Shown here one piece after another: positions 25,876 to 35,749 of a DNA stretch of 64,000 nucleotides. Below the pieces are notes generated by a model, which did no database searches, was not told where the DNA came from, and saw only the letters and a list, made by a program, of their open reading frames with translations. The stretch's first letter is position 1. The number at the start of each line of letters is the position of its first letter. A program made the position numbers and the translations under genes. Source of the stretch: Halobacillus dabanensis (lineage in GTDB: Bacteria; Bacillota; Bacilli; Bacillales; Halobacillaceae); contig NZ_FOSB01000003.1 in the NCBI RefSeq assembly GCF_900114165.1, positions 124,001-188,000 on the forward strand, in the 5' to 3' direction.

Positions 25876-26409
25876 ATGTGTGTGACATATGTTCCGAGTA
25901 AGGAATATGAAATTAATCCTCAAACGATGGCATTGCTCGCAAAACAAGGGGAAGGGGGACAAATTTACACAGAAGTGATTGAACGTGGCGAACACTTAGA
26001 AGTTCCAAGGTGTCCAAGTGAAGTGATTGATAATTCATGCCGTTATTTTGCAAGTAGTTTAGAGGGCCGCATTGCTGGAACAAAACAATTGACGAGCTAC
26101 ACCCATAAGCCTCCAATTGTCATATCAGAAGCGATGGGCATTTATTTCTTCCCAATCATTTCCCCGAAACGCAAAGACTGCTCCTGGATCGCCCACAAAT
26201 ATATCCGTTCCTACAAAGGTGAACCCAACAAAACGACCACTGTAAATTTTGTCAATGGTATGTCTGTCAACCTCCCCGTTTCTGACGGCATGTTTGCAAA
26301 TCAAGTGCAGCGTACGGCGCATTTGCGGGTTATCCTTGAAGATCGTTACCAACCGGCGTCTGTGTCTTCTGATAATCGTGCGGAGTGGATTGCTGAGACC
26401 TTTTCATGA
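25876..26409 (+). CDS. comK: Competence transcription factor ComK
   Basis: This 177-residue protein matches ComK, the minor-groove-binding master activator of DNA-uptake genes. Conserved blocks: YEINPQTMALL, IDNSCRYFASSLEGRIAGTKQLT, SYTHKPPIVIS, the WIAHKYIRSYKG segment, FVNGMSVNLPVS and NQVQRTAHLRVILEDR. The ATG at 25876 has AAAGGA five bases upstream; two earlier in-frame ATGs overlap it. The C-terminus is somewhat shorter than B. subtilis ComK (192 residues). That tail mediates proteolytic control there, so regulation may differ. The last 80 bases overlap the convergent yhjD-like gene. Confidence 0.9.
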   Translation: MCVTYVPSKEYEINPQTMALLAKQGEGGQIYTEVIERGEHLEVPRCPSEVIDNSCRYFASSLEGRIAGTKQLTSYTHKPPIVISEAMGIYFFPIISPKRKDCSWIAHKYIRSYKGEPNKTTTVNFVNGMSVNLPVSDGMFANQVQRTAHLRVILEDRYQPASVSSDNRAEWIAETFS

Positions 26410-26746
26410 GCTCAAACAAGATGTTTTCGACTTTCTTTCTGATGGCGGGATTGAAATAATTCCGCTTTTCTTCATAGCCGTGAGCCAAGAATAAGAATGA
26501 TGTGAACGAATCGTTTCTTCCCGACTCCACTACCTGTAATTTCCATTGATCCATTTGCTTTCTCAGCTTTTTCCTTTCATTGCGCGCTTCAAGCTCCATC
26601 TTTCCCAGAAGCTCCATGTACGGTTCTTTAATCTTGAATTTCCCCTGTTCCATATGTTTCCTGTCTTGCCTGATGACGGTGATCGCCATAGATAAAAACA
26701 AATAGCGGGAAGCGAGATCCAATTCTTTTTGTTTTAAATACCTCAT
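26330..26746 (-). CDS. yhjD: YhjD-like conserved protein
   Basis: This 138-residue soluble, mainly helical protein: MRYLKQKELDLASRYLFLSM, KFKIKEPYMELLGKMELEAR, RKQMDQWKLQVVESGRND, LFLAHGYEEKRNYFNPAIRK. The GYEExRxYxNPxxR pattern matches B. subtilis YhjD, which lies in the same neighbourhood just before yhjE. The start at 26746 has GGAGGGG upstream; the frame is open much further but that part is antisense to yhjE. Function unknown. It overlaps the comK 3' end tail to tail. Confidence 0.78.
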   Translation of the reverse strand: MRYLKQKELDLASRYLFLSMAITVIRQDRKHMEQGKFKIKEPYMELLGKMELEARNERKKLRKQMDQWKLQVVESGRNDSFTSFLFLAHGYEEKRNYFNPAIRKKVENILFELMKRSQQSTPHDYQKTQTPVGNDLQG

Positions 26747-26954
26747 ATCATTCCCCTCCAAAACGCGAACAAATGTTCTTGTTCTATTATACCACGGAAT
26801 GATTCGAATTATGCAAGAGGTTTTACGGAAAGGTGGAAAATGGAAAAGGGGAGAAATCTGGATATGACTATTCCCTGGTAGGCATTTGACTAGCTTTTCG
26901 GTAGAATAAAGGAAAAAGATACACTGAATATTAGTGTACATAAGGAGACGCACC

Positions 26955-27602
26955 ATGGAGTCAGTGATGGGAAAAATCGAGCAATGGCGTCGGTTAGCAG
27001 AAAACGATGAGTTATTTGAATATGCAATCAGGCAATTAGAGGAACTAGAACGGTTCGGGCCACTTCCGGGAATTCTCTTACCTTTAATCGAGGCATTTTT
27101 GCCAATTTTACCGCTAGTGGCGTTTGTGATGGCAAACGCGGTTGTATATGGACTGTTCAAAGGTTTTCTTTATTCTTGGATCGGAGCAGTGATTGGAGCG
27201 CTTGGTGTTTTCTTTGTCATTCGCAAATTAGGGAACAAACGCTTTTTCAAAAAGATAACCAAGCAAAAGCAAGTGAAAAAAGTGATGCGGTGGGTAGAGG
27301 AACACGGTTTCGGCCCGCTCTTTCTACTCATGTGCTTTCCGTTTTCCCCTTCTGCTATCATCAATATTGTAGCAGGGTTATCAAATGTAAGCCGCCAGCA
27401 ATTCATACTTGCTGTTTTACTAGGGAAGTCGGTCATGATTTTCACCATTGCTTATGTTGGTTCAAGTATCGCTTCCTTCGCACAAAACCCTGTTAAGTCA
27501 GTCGTTGTAGGGATTTGTATTCTCCTTTTTTGGGTTCTTGGAAAGTATATGGAGACATGGATTCAGAAAAAGGCGGAGCGCAAAGTCTATAGTGAGGATT
27601 AG
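26955..27602 (+). CDS. yhjE: TVP38/TMEM64-family membrane protein YhjE
   Basis: This 215-residue membrane protein of the VTT (DedA-like SNARE-associated) family has a re-entrant helix motif GILLPLIEAFLPILP, a cytosolic basic loop (RKLGNKRFFKKITKQKQ), the signature FLLMCFPFSPSAIINIVAGLSN, and a last helix VVGICILLFWVLGKY. Related proteins act as phospholipid or polyprenyl-phosphate scramblases or flippases. AAGGAGA precedes the ATG at 26955; an upstream in-frame GTG lacks a site. It is likely co-transcribed with the signal peptidase gene 54 bases on. Confidence 0.85.
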   Translation: MESVMGKIEQWRRLAENDELFEYAIRQLEELERFGPLPGILLPLIEAFLPILPLVAFVMANAVVYGLFKGFLYSWIGAVIGALGVFFVIRKLGNKRFFKKITKQKQVKKVMRWVEEHGFGPLFLLMCFPFSPSAIINIVAGLSNVSRQQFILAVLLGKSVMIFTIAYVGSSIASFAQNPVKSVVVGICILLFWVLGKYMETWIQKKAERKVYSED

Positions 27603-27656
27603 CTCACCTTCAGGAAGGGTAGAATGTTGATAGAATAACCTCTGGAGGAGCTAACC

Positions 27657-28193
27657 ATGAAAAAATATCGTAGGGTAATTCGCACGGTACTGCTCGCTTT
27701 AATATTGGCTTTCGTCTTTCGTTCCTATCTGTTTGCCAGTTACATTGTCGATGGAGAATCAATGCAACCGACACTGGATGACGGAAACCTGCTGATGGTC
27801 AATAAAGCTGTTTATGATTGGCAGGAGATCGACAGACAGGAGGTCATCGTTTTTCATGCGAATGAAGAAGAAGATTATGTGAAACGCGTCATTGGAATCA
27901 GCGGGGATGAGGTTTTTGTGAAAAATGATCAACTATATATTAATGGGAAACTTGTTGATGAGAGATATTTAGATCCATTGCGTCCTGAGGATGGACACCC
28001 TTTTACGGAAGATTTTACTTTAGAGGAATTGACGGGCCATAAGAGAGTTCCAGAAGGTCACTTGTTTGTCATGGGGGACAATCGCCGTGATAGTTTGGAC
28101 AGCCGTTATTTCGGTTTTGTGCCGATTGAATCGGTCGTAGGGAAGGTCGATGTTCGCTACTGGCCTGTTAATCAATTAGGAGTTCAGTTCTAA
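27657..28193 (+). CDS. sipV: Type I signal peptidase (SipV-like)
   Basis: This 178-residue membrane-anchored signal peptidase removes signal peptides from exported proteins. One N-terminal helix (residues 8-27) precedes box B with catalytic Ser35 (DGESMQPT), box D with catalytic Lys76 (DYVKRVIGISGDEV) and box E MGDNRRDSLDSRYFG. All active-site elements are present. RBS GGAGGAG. The position after yhjE matches sipV of B. subtilis; the assignment to SipV rather than SipT/S rests on synteny. Confidence 0.92.
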   Translation: MKKYRRVIRTVLLALILAFVFRSYLFASYIVDGESMQPTLDDGNLLMVNKAVYDWQEIDRQEVIVFHANEEEDYVKRVIGISGDEVFVKNDQLYINGKLVDERYLDPLRPEDGHPFTEDFTLEELTGHKRVPEGHLFVMGDNRRDSLDSRYFGFVPIESVVGKVDVRYWPVNQLGVQF

Positions 28194-28200
28194 TTTGAAG

Positions 28201-28225
28201 CCGTCCACCCCAGGGCGGTTTTTTT
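28201..28225 (+). terminator. Terminator of sipV
   Basis: CCGTCC pairs with GGGCGG (one G-U) around a 6-base loop, then seven Ts. Confidence 0.8.
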
Positions 28226-28528
28226 GTGTGGAAAATTAAGAATGTGGAGAGTCCGCCTCTATATGATAAAAAGGTAACGGAGGCTTGAGTACATAGGGGC
28301 TATAGAATAGCCTGTGTTTATTAATAGCTAGTACAGGTGGTTGTTTTTGAACGTTGAAGTTTCCGTTTGCAGAATTATTTTTTAGAGGGAACGTTTCAAA
28401 AAGCAAAGGGGAATCTTTGAGTATGTGGAATCCATCGCCGTTCGGCGCGACCAGAAAGTGTCCTTCCATCATAAATGGAACAAAAATGATAAAATATAAA
28501 CAGAATGAGAGTGAAGGGAGCGGACGAA
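28226..28528. other. Intergenic region upstream of addB
   Basis: About 300 bases without a supported gene. It contains a small hairpin GGCTAT/ATAGCC near 28299 and an inverted repeat TTCCAT-CATAA-ATGGAA at about 28465-28481, just upstream of an A/T-rich segment that probably holds the addB promoter. No clear -35/-10 pair was found. Confidence 0.4.
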
Positions 28529-31500
28529 ATGGGTATGCGTTTTTTGCTCGGACGTTCAGGAGCTGGAAAGAGTACACGCTGCTTGGATGAAATCGAGAAA
28601 AAGTTAAAAGATGACCCAAGAGGGGCAACAGTTATTTATATCGTTCCTGACCAAATGACGTTTCAGCAGGAATACGGACTTCTGAAACGGGACGGGGTCG
28701 AAGGATCGATCCGCGCACAAGTATTCAGTTTTTCAAGGCTTGCGTGGCGTGTTCTTCAGGAAACAGGCGGAGGGACGAGGAAGTTCATCACATCGACTGG
28801 GGTACAGATGATGTTGCGCAAAATCGTCGAAGAGCGTACATCCGATTGGCGGGTTTTCCAAAAAGCGATTGAAAAGCAAGGTTTTATTGAACAACTGGAA
28901 GGGATGATTACGGAATTTAAGCGATACCGGATTACTCCCAACGACTTGCACTCTCAAATCGATGCCCTCGACCAGTTTGTGCATTCGACGAATCAGGAGC
29001 AAGGACTGCGTGATAAGTTGGATGATTTAGTATACATTTACGATCGTCTTGTCGACTCACTAAAGGATCAATATATAGACAGTGAGGATCAATTGCAGCT
29101 GCTCGCAAGCAAAATTCCTGAAGCTGCCTTTCTAGAAGGGGCGGAAGTATATATTGATGGATTTCATAGTTTCACTCCGCAGGAATATGGAGTCATAGAA
29201 GCCCTGTTGAAAAAAGTGAAGACAGTGAATGTTACCCTGACAGCCGAGCAGCCAGAGCATGACGAAAATCCGGAGCTTGACTTATTTCACGAAACGAAAC
29301 AAACCTATTTGGATTTGAAAAATGTAGTGGAAGAAGCGGGGGTCAAGGTAGATGATGTAGAAATCCTTGACCATAAAGAGGGAAGGATGAAACACCAACC
29401 TGCTTTTCAACATTTAGAACAATGCTATGATGTGCGGCCAGCGGAAGCGTTCGAAGGTGAAGCGCCAATACAGATTGCGGAAGCCGTCCACCCTCGCGCA
29501 GAAGTAGAAGGAGTAGCACAGGAAATTCTCCGCCTCGTTCGGGATGAAGGCTATCGTTATAAAGATATTGCTATTTTAATGAGAGAACCGGAAGTCTACC
29601 ATAGTTTGGTTGAAACGCTTTTTGATGACTATGATATCCCGGTTTTTATCGATGAAAAAAGGACGATGCTTAACCACCCGATGATCGAGCTCGTTCGTTC
29701 CGGGCTAGATGTTATAGAAGGTAACTTTCGTTATGATGCGGTTTTCCGATTGTTGAAAACCGGTTTCATTCCAGCTACGGACCGTAATGATCCGTTAACA
29801 GAAGACGCCATTGATGAGCTTGAGAATTATGTATTGGAATACGGAATCAGAGCACGGAGTCAATGGTTCTCTGATGAGCCATGGGTTTACCAACGTTTCC
29901 GTGGGTTCGAGAATTCCTCACAAACAGATGAAGAAAAAGCGAAGCAACAACGGATCAATGCCTATAGGGAACAGGTACGTGATGCATTGCAATCCTTTGA
30001 CGAAGAGCTTCGTGCTGCAGAAACAATCGAGGAACAGGCGAGAGCGATTTACTTATGGCTGGAAGGTTTGAAAGTTCCAGGACAACTGGAGACGTGGCGG
30101 GATTATTATGATGAAAAAGGTGAAATAGAACGTGGTCGTGAGCAAGCCCAAGTTTGGGATGAATTCTTACAATTACTAGATGAAATGGTTGAAATGGCCG
30201 GTGACGAAAAAATGTCGCTACAAGTGTTCCGCCACACACTAGACAGTGGAATCGAATCATTAACGTTCGCTCACGTTCCACCAAGCATGGATCATGTTAT
30301 TGTCGGAAGTGTTGACAGGTCGCGCATGACAGGAATCAAAGCCGCATTTCTACTCGGGGTGACAGACGGCATGTGGCCGATGAAACCTCCGAGTGACGGA
30401 ATGATTTCAGAGCAAGAACGATCGCTGCTAGCGGAGCATGGTTTGCAGTTAGCAGATGGAAGTAATCGTCAGCTTTTAGATGATCGTTTTTATGTATATT
30501 TAGCATTGACGATGGCTTCAGATAAACTGTGGATCAGCTATCCCTTAAGCAATGAAGAAGGGAAATCAAAAGTACCAGCGAATTTGATTCCACGTATAGA
30601 AGAATTGTTTCCAGTATGCAAAGAGCATGTGATGTTACATGATCCCGATGACTTGCATGATGCCACCCGCTTTATCACCAATCCTCAAAAGACGAGGTCG
30701 GCACTCACCTCCCAGTTTGCCCGGTATTTGAAAGGGTATGTCATGCAGCCGGTTTGGTGGGAAGTATTGAACTGGTACATCGAACATGAGCAGCCTAATG
30801 GTCTCACGAATCGTATTCTGCAGAGTCTCTTTTACAAAAACAAACCAGTATCCTTGTCTAAGGAAACGACAGGTCAGTTGTTCGACCCAACGGTAAAGAC
30901 AAGTGTCTCGCGTCTGGAGACCTACCACCGTTGTTCGTATCAATATTTCGCACAACACAGCCTTGGGTTGGAAGAACGTCGGACATATAAATTGGACGCC
31001 CCTGACATCGGTCAGTTGTTTCATGAGGCTCTCAAGCAAATTACGGAGTGGATTCAGGTGGAAGGTCGTGATTTTTCTCAATTAGATCGTAGAGAAACAA
31101 ACCTGTATGCGGAGAAGGCGACAAATGAATTAGCACCAGTTCTCCAAAATCAAATTTTGAAAAGCTCGAACCGTTATCAATATATTCAAAAGAAGTTACA
31201 GCAAGTCATTGCGCGGGCGACCTTTGTACTTAGTGAACAGGCAAGAAATAGTAACTTTTCCCCGGTCGGACTCGAGCTCGGTTTCGGGACAGGAGGCGAT
31301 GCCAAACTGCCGCCGCTTTCCCTCGATTTGCCTAATGGTTATGAACTTATGTTGAGAGGGCGAATAGACCGCGTCGACAAGGCACTGTCTGAAGAAGATT
31401 TATATTTACGGATTATTGACTACAAATCGAGCAGTAAAGGATTGAGCCTTGTAGATGTCTTTTATGGATTATCTTTACAAATGCTTGCTTATTTAGATGT

Positions 31501-32035
31501 TGTGCTGACAAATGCTGAACATTGGCTTGGACAAAGTGCCTCCCCAGCAGGGGTGCTTTATTTCCATGTGCACAACCCGATGATCACAGGCAAACAGTTG
31601 TTGAAAGATGAGCAAATTGAAGAGGAGATCTTCAAGAAGTTCAAAATGCAAGGACTTCTCCTTGAGAATGAACGTGTCGTTCAAATGATGGATACAGGGT
31701 TGGACAAAGGATATAGTCAAATAGTTCCTGCCGCATTGAAAGCGAAAGGTGGCTTTTATAAGAGTTCGAAGACAGCGGATGCGGAGCGTTTTGAACAGTT
31801 GAAACAGTATATACGAAGTTTGATGACAGAGGCTGGGACAAAGATTACCGATGGTCAGGTCGATCTTGATCCTTTTCAGAAAAAGCAGCAGGTGGCCTGT
31901 GAATTCTGTTCTTATCGTCCTGTATGTCAATTCGATCCAACGCTGGAAGATCATAATTATCGCAAGTTACAGGAAATGAAAGATGAAGATGTATTAGAGA
32001 GATTGATAAAGAGAGAGGGGGATGGGAAATGGTGA
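28529..32035 (+). CDS. addB: ATP-dependent helicase/nuclease subunit B AddB
   Basis: This protein of about 1168 residues is one half of the AddAB enzyme, which resects double-strand breaks until it meets Chi. It has an N-terminal P-loop LLGRSGAGKST, TTFQQEYG-like VPDQMTFQQEY, and helicase-like degenerate domains. The C-terminal RecB-type nuclease has LRIIDYKSSSKG (Asp and Lys) and LGFGTGG. The four-cysteine iron-sulphur staple is visible: one Cys in YHRCSYQY (about residue 806) and three in ACEFCSYRPVCQF near the end. AGGGAG precedes the ATG at 28529. The stop overlaps addA by 7 bases. Confidence 0.96.
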   Translation: MGMRFLLGRSGAGKSTRCLDEIEKKLKDDPRGATVIYIVPDQMTFQQEYGLLKRDGVEGSIRAQVFSFSRLAWRVLQETGGGTRKFITSTGVQMMLRKIVEERTSDWRVFQKAIEKQGFIEQLEGMITEFKRYRITPNDLHSQIDALDQFVHSTNQEQGLRDKLDDLVYIYDRLVDSLKDQYIDSEDQLQLLASKIPEAAFLEGAEVYIDGFHSFTPQEYGVIEALLKKVKTVNVTLTAEQPEHDENPELDLFHETKQTYLDLKNVVEEAGVKVDDVEILDHKEGRMKHQPAFQHLEQCYDVRPAEAFEGEAPIQIAEAVHPRAEVEGVAQEILRLVRDEGYRYKDIAILMREPEVYHSLVETLFDDYDIPVFIDEKRTMLNHPMIELVRSGLDVIEGNFRYDAVFRLLKTGFIPATDRNDPLTEDAIDELENYVLEYGIRARSQWFSDEPWVYQRFRGFENSSQTDEEKAKQQRINAYREQVRDALQSFDEELRAAETIEEQARAIYLWLEGLKVPGQLETWRDYYDEKGEIERGREQAQVWDEFLQLLDEMVEMAGDEKMSLQVFRHTLDSGIESLTFAHVPPSMDHVIVGSVDRSRMTGIKAAFLLGVTDGMWPMKPPSDGMISEQERSLLAEHGLQLADGSNRQLLDDRFYVYLALTMASDKLWISYPLSNEEGKSKVPANLIPRIEELFPVCKEHVMLHDPDDLHDATRFITNPQKTRSALTSQFARYLKGYVMQPVWWEVLNWYIEHEQPNGLTNRILQSLFYKNKPVSLSKETTGQLFDPTVKTSVSRLETYHRCSYQYFAQHSLGLEERRTYKLDAPDIGQLFHEALKQITEWIQVEGRDFSQLDRRETNLYAEKATNELAPVLQNQILKSSNRYQYIQKKLQQVIARATFVLSEQARNSNFSPVGLELGFGTGGDAKLPPLSLDLPNGYELMLRGRIDRVDKALSEEDLYLRIIDYKSSSKGLSLVDVFYGLSLQMLAYLDVVLTNAEHWLGQSASPAGVLYFHVHNPMITGKQLLKDEQIEEEIFKKFKMQGLLLENERVVQMMDTGLDKGYSQIVPAALKAKGGFYKSSKTADAERFEQLKQYIRSLMTEAGTKITDGQVDLDPFQKKQQVACEFCSYRPVCQFDPTLEDHNYRKLQEMKDEDVLERLIKREGDGKW

Positions 32036-35000
32036 GTTGGACGGAAGAACAGGAGCGAGCCATTTATTCGCATGGTTCGAATATCCTTGTCGCCGCAGCA
32101 GCTGGGTCTGGTAAGACGGCGGTACTTGTGGAAAGAATCATTCAAAAATTGTTGCATAAAGAAAAGCCTGTTGATATTGATTCATTGCTTGTCGTTACTT
32201 TTACGAATGCAGCAGCACAAGAGATGCGTAACCGGGTAGGTCAAGCGCTTGCGAAAGCTCTGGAAGAGAATCCAGGCTCCCACCATTTGAAAAAACAGCT
32301 TTCCTTGTTGCAAAATGCTTCAATCTCAACATTGCATTCCTTTTGTATGGAAGTCGTGCGCCGTTATGCATATTTACTTGATCTTGACCCAGGGTTTCGT
32401 ATTGCTGACACAGTGGAGTCCGATTTAATTCAGCAGGAAGTGCTAGAGGACCTCTTTGAAGATTGGTATGGAAAAGAAGGAGAAGAACAACAACGCTTCT
32501 TCGATGTAGTAGAGCGCTTTTCTAGTGACCGTAGTGATTTGGATGTGGAGAAGCTGGTGCTCGATCTATATACATTTGCGACCCAAAACCCGTGGCCGGA
32601 TGCCTGGTTGGACCAAATGGTGGAAATGTACAATGTCGAACATGTGGAAAGCGAAGCGGATTTGCCGTGGCTCGACCTTTTGAAGCAAGAAGTGAAGAGT
32701 CAGTTGAAAGCGATGGAAGTAGAAGTACACCAAGTACTTGAACTGACTCGTGAACCAGATGGTCCATATGCTTATGGAGAAACGGCAGATGCGGATTTGG
32801 AGTTGGTTCAGCAAGCGAAAGGAGCTATAGCTCACTCCTGGACAGAAATGCAATCATTCATTGCCGATCAAAAATTTGCGACTTTATCTCGTAAGAAAAT
32901 GGATTGTGATGCAGATAAAAAGGAACAAGCGAAAAAAATCCGTGATCGATATAAGAAGCGCTGGAATGAACTGAGAGATGAGTGGTTTTCCCGCTCGCTC
33001 GATAGTTATTTAAAGGATATGCAGGATTTGTACCCCGTCATGGAGCAGCTTGCGGTTATCGTGAGGGATTTCAAAGAGCGTTATGAACAGTTGAAGAAAG
33101 AAAAAGCGATTGTCGACTTTTCCGATTTAGAACACTATTGTTTGCATATCTTACTTCATGACCAGGCAACACCAGCAGAACTTATTCCTTCGGCTGTCGC
33201 AGAAAGTTTCCAGAAGCAATTCTCTGAAGTGCTCATCGATGAGTATCAGGACACCAATCTTGTACAAGAGACATTATTGAGGTTGTTAACGGAAGGGAAA
33301 GAGGCCGGACATTTGTTCATGGTGGGAGATGTAAAACAGAGTATTTATCGTTTCCGTCATGCGGAACCATCTTTATTTTTGAATAAATATAAGTTATATG
33401 GGACGGAGGAAAACGGTGGAGAGCGCATCGACTTGGCTCGTAATTTCCGCAGTCGGAAACAGGTGCTCGATGCAACGAATTATATCTTCCGTCAAGTGTT
33501 AGATGAAGAAGTGGGAGAAATGGAGTATGAAAAAGATGCAGAACTCATTTACAGCAACAAGATTTATGATGAGCTTACAGCCGATGATGCAGATGCTGAA
33601 CTGTTCTTGATTGACAGAGAAGCACAAGAAAATGATACGGAAGAAGAGGAAGGCTATAAAGATTTAGAAAAAGCTCAACTCGAAGCACGCGCCTATGGAA
33701 AGATGATCCGTAAATGGCTTGGTTATGAAGGTGGGGAGCCCTTACAAGTGGTCGGTAAAGAAACGGGAACGAAGCGGTCTCTTCAGTATCGCGATATCGT
33801 CATTTTGATGAGGTCGATGACATGGGCACCAACAATTGTGGATGAACTGAAGCAACAGGGCATTCCGATTTACGCCGAGCTTTCCACTGGGTATTTTGAA
33901 GCGATTGAAATAAAAGTGATGCTCAGTCTGCTCAAAGTCATTGATAATCCGATGCAGGATATCCCACTTGCTTCCGTATTGAAATCACCGATTGTCGGGC
34001 TTGATGAAGATGAACTGGCACAGATTCGTCTTGCAAAAAAACGGGCAACCTATTACAAAGCAATGCAATCGTACGTTGTTAAAGATGAACTTGGAGATAA
34101 AGTGGATGCCTTTCTAGAGTTATTGAAAAGCTTCCGCGAACGGGCACGACAAGGAGCTCTGTCAGAGTTGATCTGGGATATTTTCCGTGAAACCGGCTAT
34201 TATGATTTTGTCGGTGGTATGCCGGGAGGGCGTCAGCGTCAGGCCAATTTAAGAGCTTTATACGACCGGGCCAGGTCCTATGAATCAACATCTTTCCGCG
34301 GGTTGTTCCGTTTCCTCCGCTTCATCGAGCGTATTGAAGAGCGTGGGGATGACCTCGGAGCAGCACGGGCACTAGGAGAACAGGAAGATGTGGTGCGGAT
34401 TATGACGATCCATAAGAGTAAAGGGCTTGAGTTCCCTATGGTCATCCTCGGGGCCATGGATAAGCAATTTAACATGATGGATTTAAAGAATCGGTATTTG
34501 TTGCACAAAGACTATGGTTTCGGTTCCCGATACATTAATCCGGAAAAGAGGCTGATGTACCCGACCCTAGCCTATCATGCACTCAAAGAGGCGAAGAGGC
34601 GAGAGCTCCTCGCAGAAGAAATGCGTGTTCTTTATGTCGCGCTGACGAGGGCGAAAGAAAAACTGGTGATGGTTGGCAATGTTGCTTCTTTTGAGAAGAA
34701 ACAGCAGAAGTGGCAGGACTTTGCCGGGACTAGAGATTGGGTGCTCCCCCCGCATGACCGGTTAGAAGCGAAGTCCTACTTAGATTGGGTCGGCCCAGCT
34801 TTGATCCGCCATCAGCATACCGAGAATCTTAGAGGAGATATAGAAGTGATGACTGCGGAGGAGATTCATTATGATGAATCACAGTGGCGTGTCCAGATTG
34901 CCCATGGTAGTGAGTTCTCTGTTTTAGATGAAGTAAAAGAGAAGCGCGATGAAGAGTTGCAGACAGCCATTCAAGAATGGAAGCCAATCGAAAAGGAAGC

Positions 35001-35748
35001 AAATGTCTCTGATTCATATGTGAAGCGGCTGGACTTTGTTTATCCCCACCAAAAAGCTGCCTACACGAGGGCGAAGCAGACGGTTACAGAAATCAAGCGT
35101 CAACGGGAAACAAAGGATGAATATTCCAGTGATCAACTGTTGATTCCTTATCGTGCACCGATTGTGAAACGACCACGATTTATGCAAGGAGAAAAACAAT
35201 TGACAGCAGCTGAACGGGGGACAGCTATGCATACGGTCATGCAACATCTTCCTTTGACAAAAGAATGGTCAGCACTAGAAGTCGAAGAGTATGTTGAGCA
35301 TCTTGTCCTTAAGGAAATTCTCCGTCGTGAAGAAGCGGATGTGATTGATTTTGAAGCCATTGCCAACTTTTTCAAAACAGAAATTGGCCAGTACGTGCGG
35401 GAAGTAGAAGGAATCGAAAGAGAAGTTCCCTTCAGTCTCACCCTTCCTGCTGATCAAGTGTATGCTGATTGGGAAACTGCAACAGATGAGCAGGTTTTCA
35501 TTCAAGGTGTCATTGATGTGATGATTCCTTACGAAGACGGATGGATGATCCTTGATTACAAGTCCGATGTCCTCCCTGAAGAATTAGAGGGTACTAAGGT
35601 GAAAATGGCTGATCGTTATCGCACCCAGCTCAGTCTTTATGAAACGGCACTTGAAAAAATATGGAAACAGCCGGTCCGGAAGAGTTGTTTGTATTTCTTT
35701 GACGGATCATTCGCGGTGGAGGTAGATACCCATCGAGGAGACATGTGA
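32029..35748 (+). CDS. addA: ATP-dependent helicase/nuclease subunit A AddA
   Basis: This 1239-residue UvrD/Rep-type helicase carries a nuclease domain. Helicase motifs: I AAAAGSGKTAVLVERI, Ia VVTFTNAAAQEMRNR, II LIDEYQDTN, III MVGDVKQSIYRFR, V/VI TIHKSKGLEFPMV and LYVALTRAKEKL. The C-terminal nuclease has GVIDVMIPYEDG and ILDYKSD with the metal-binding Asp and Lys, so both AddA motor and nuclease look active. RBS GAGAGGGGG inside addB; the two genes are coupled. Confidence 0.97.
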   Translation: MVSWTEEQERAIYSHGSNILVAAAAGSGKTAVLVERIIQKLLHKEKPVDIDSLLVVTFTNAAAQEMRNRVGQALAKALEENPGSHHLKKQLSLLQNASISTLHSFCMEVVRRYAYLLDLDPGFRIADTVESDLIQQEVLEDLFEDWYGKEGEEQQRFFDVVERFSSDRSDLDVEKLVLDLYTFATQNPWPDAWLDQMVEMYNVEHVESEADLPWLDLLKQEVKSQLKAMEVEVHQVLELTREPDGPYAYGETADADLELVQQAKGAIAHSWTEMQSFIADQKFATLSRKKMDCDADKKEQAKKIRDRYKKRWNELRDEWFSRSLDSYLKDMQDLYPVMEQLAVIVRDFKERYEQLKKEKAIVDFSDLEHYCLHILLHDQATPAELIPSAVAESFQKQFSEVLIDEYQDTNLVQETLLRLLTEGKEAGHLFMVGDVKQSIYRFRHAEPSLFLNKYKLYGTEENGGERIDLARNFRSRKQVLDATNYIFRQVLDEEVGEMEYEKDAELIYSNKIYDELTADDADAELFLIDREAQENDTEEEEGYKDLEKAQLEARAYGKMIRKWLGYEGGEPLQVVGKETGTKRSLQYRDIVILMRSMTWAPTIVDELKQQGIPIYAELSTGYFEAIEIKVMLSLLKVIDNPMQDIPLASVLKSPIVGLDEDELAQIRLAKKRATYYKAMQSYVVKDELGDKVDAFLELLKSFRERARQGALSELIWDIFRETGYYDFVGGMPGGRQRQANLRALYDRARSYESTSFRGLFRFLRFIERIEERGDDLGAARALGEQEDVVRIMTIHKSKGLEFPMVILGAMDKQFNMMDLKNRYLLHKDYGFGSRYINPEKRLMYPTLAYHALKEAKRRELLAEEMRVLYVALTRAKEKLVMVGNVASFEKKQQKWQDFAGTRDWVLPPHDRLEAKSYLDWVGPALIRHQHTENLRGDIEVMTAEEIHYDESQWRVQIAHGSEFSVLDEVKEKRDEELQTAIQEWKPIEKEANVSDSYVKRLDFVYPHQKAAYTRAKQTVTEIKRQRETKDEYSSDQLLIPYRAPIVKRPRFMQGEKQLTAAERGTAMHTVMQHLPLTKEWSALEVEEYVEHLVLKEILRREEADVIDFEAIANFFKTEIGQYVREVEGIEREVPFSLTLPADQVYADWETATDEQVFIQGVIDVMIPYEDGWMILDYKSDVLPEELEGTKVKMADRYRTQLSLYETALEKIWKQPVRKSCLYFFDGSFAVEVDTHRGDM

Positions 35749-35749
35749 T

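Noticed and set aside
26747-27160. N-terminal extension of the yhjD-like frame by 138 codons
   Set aside because: This part is antisense to yhjE, and GGAGGGG defines an internal ATG at 26746 that matches the family start.
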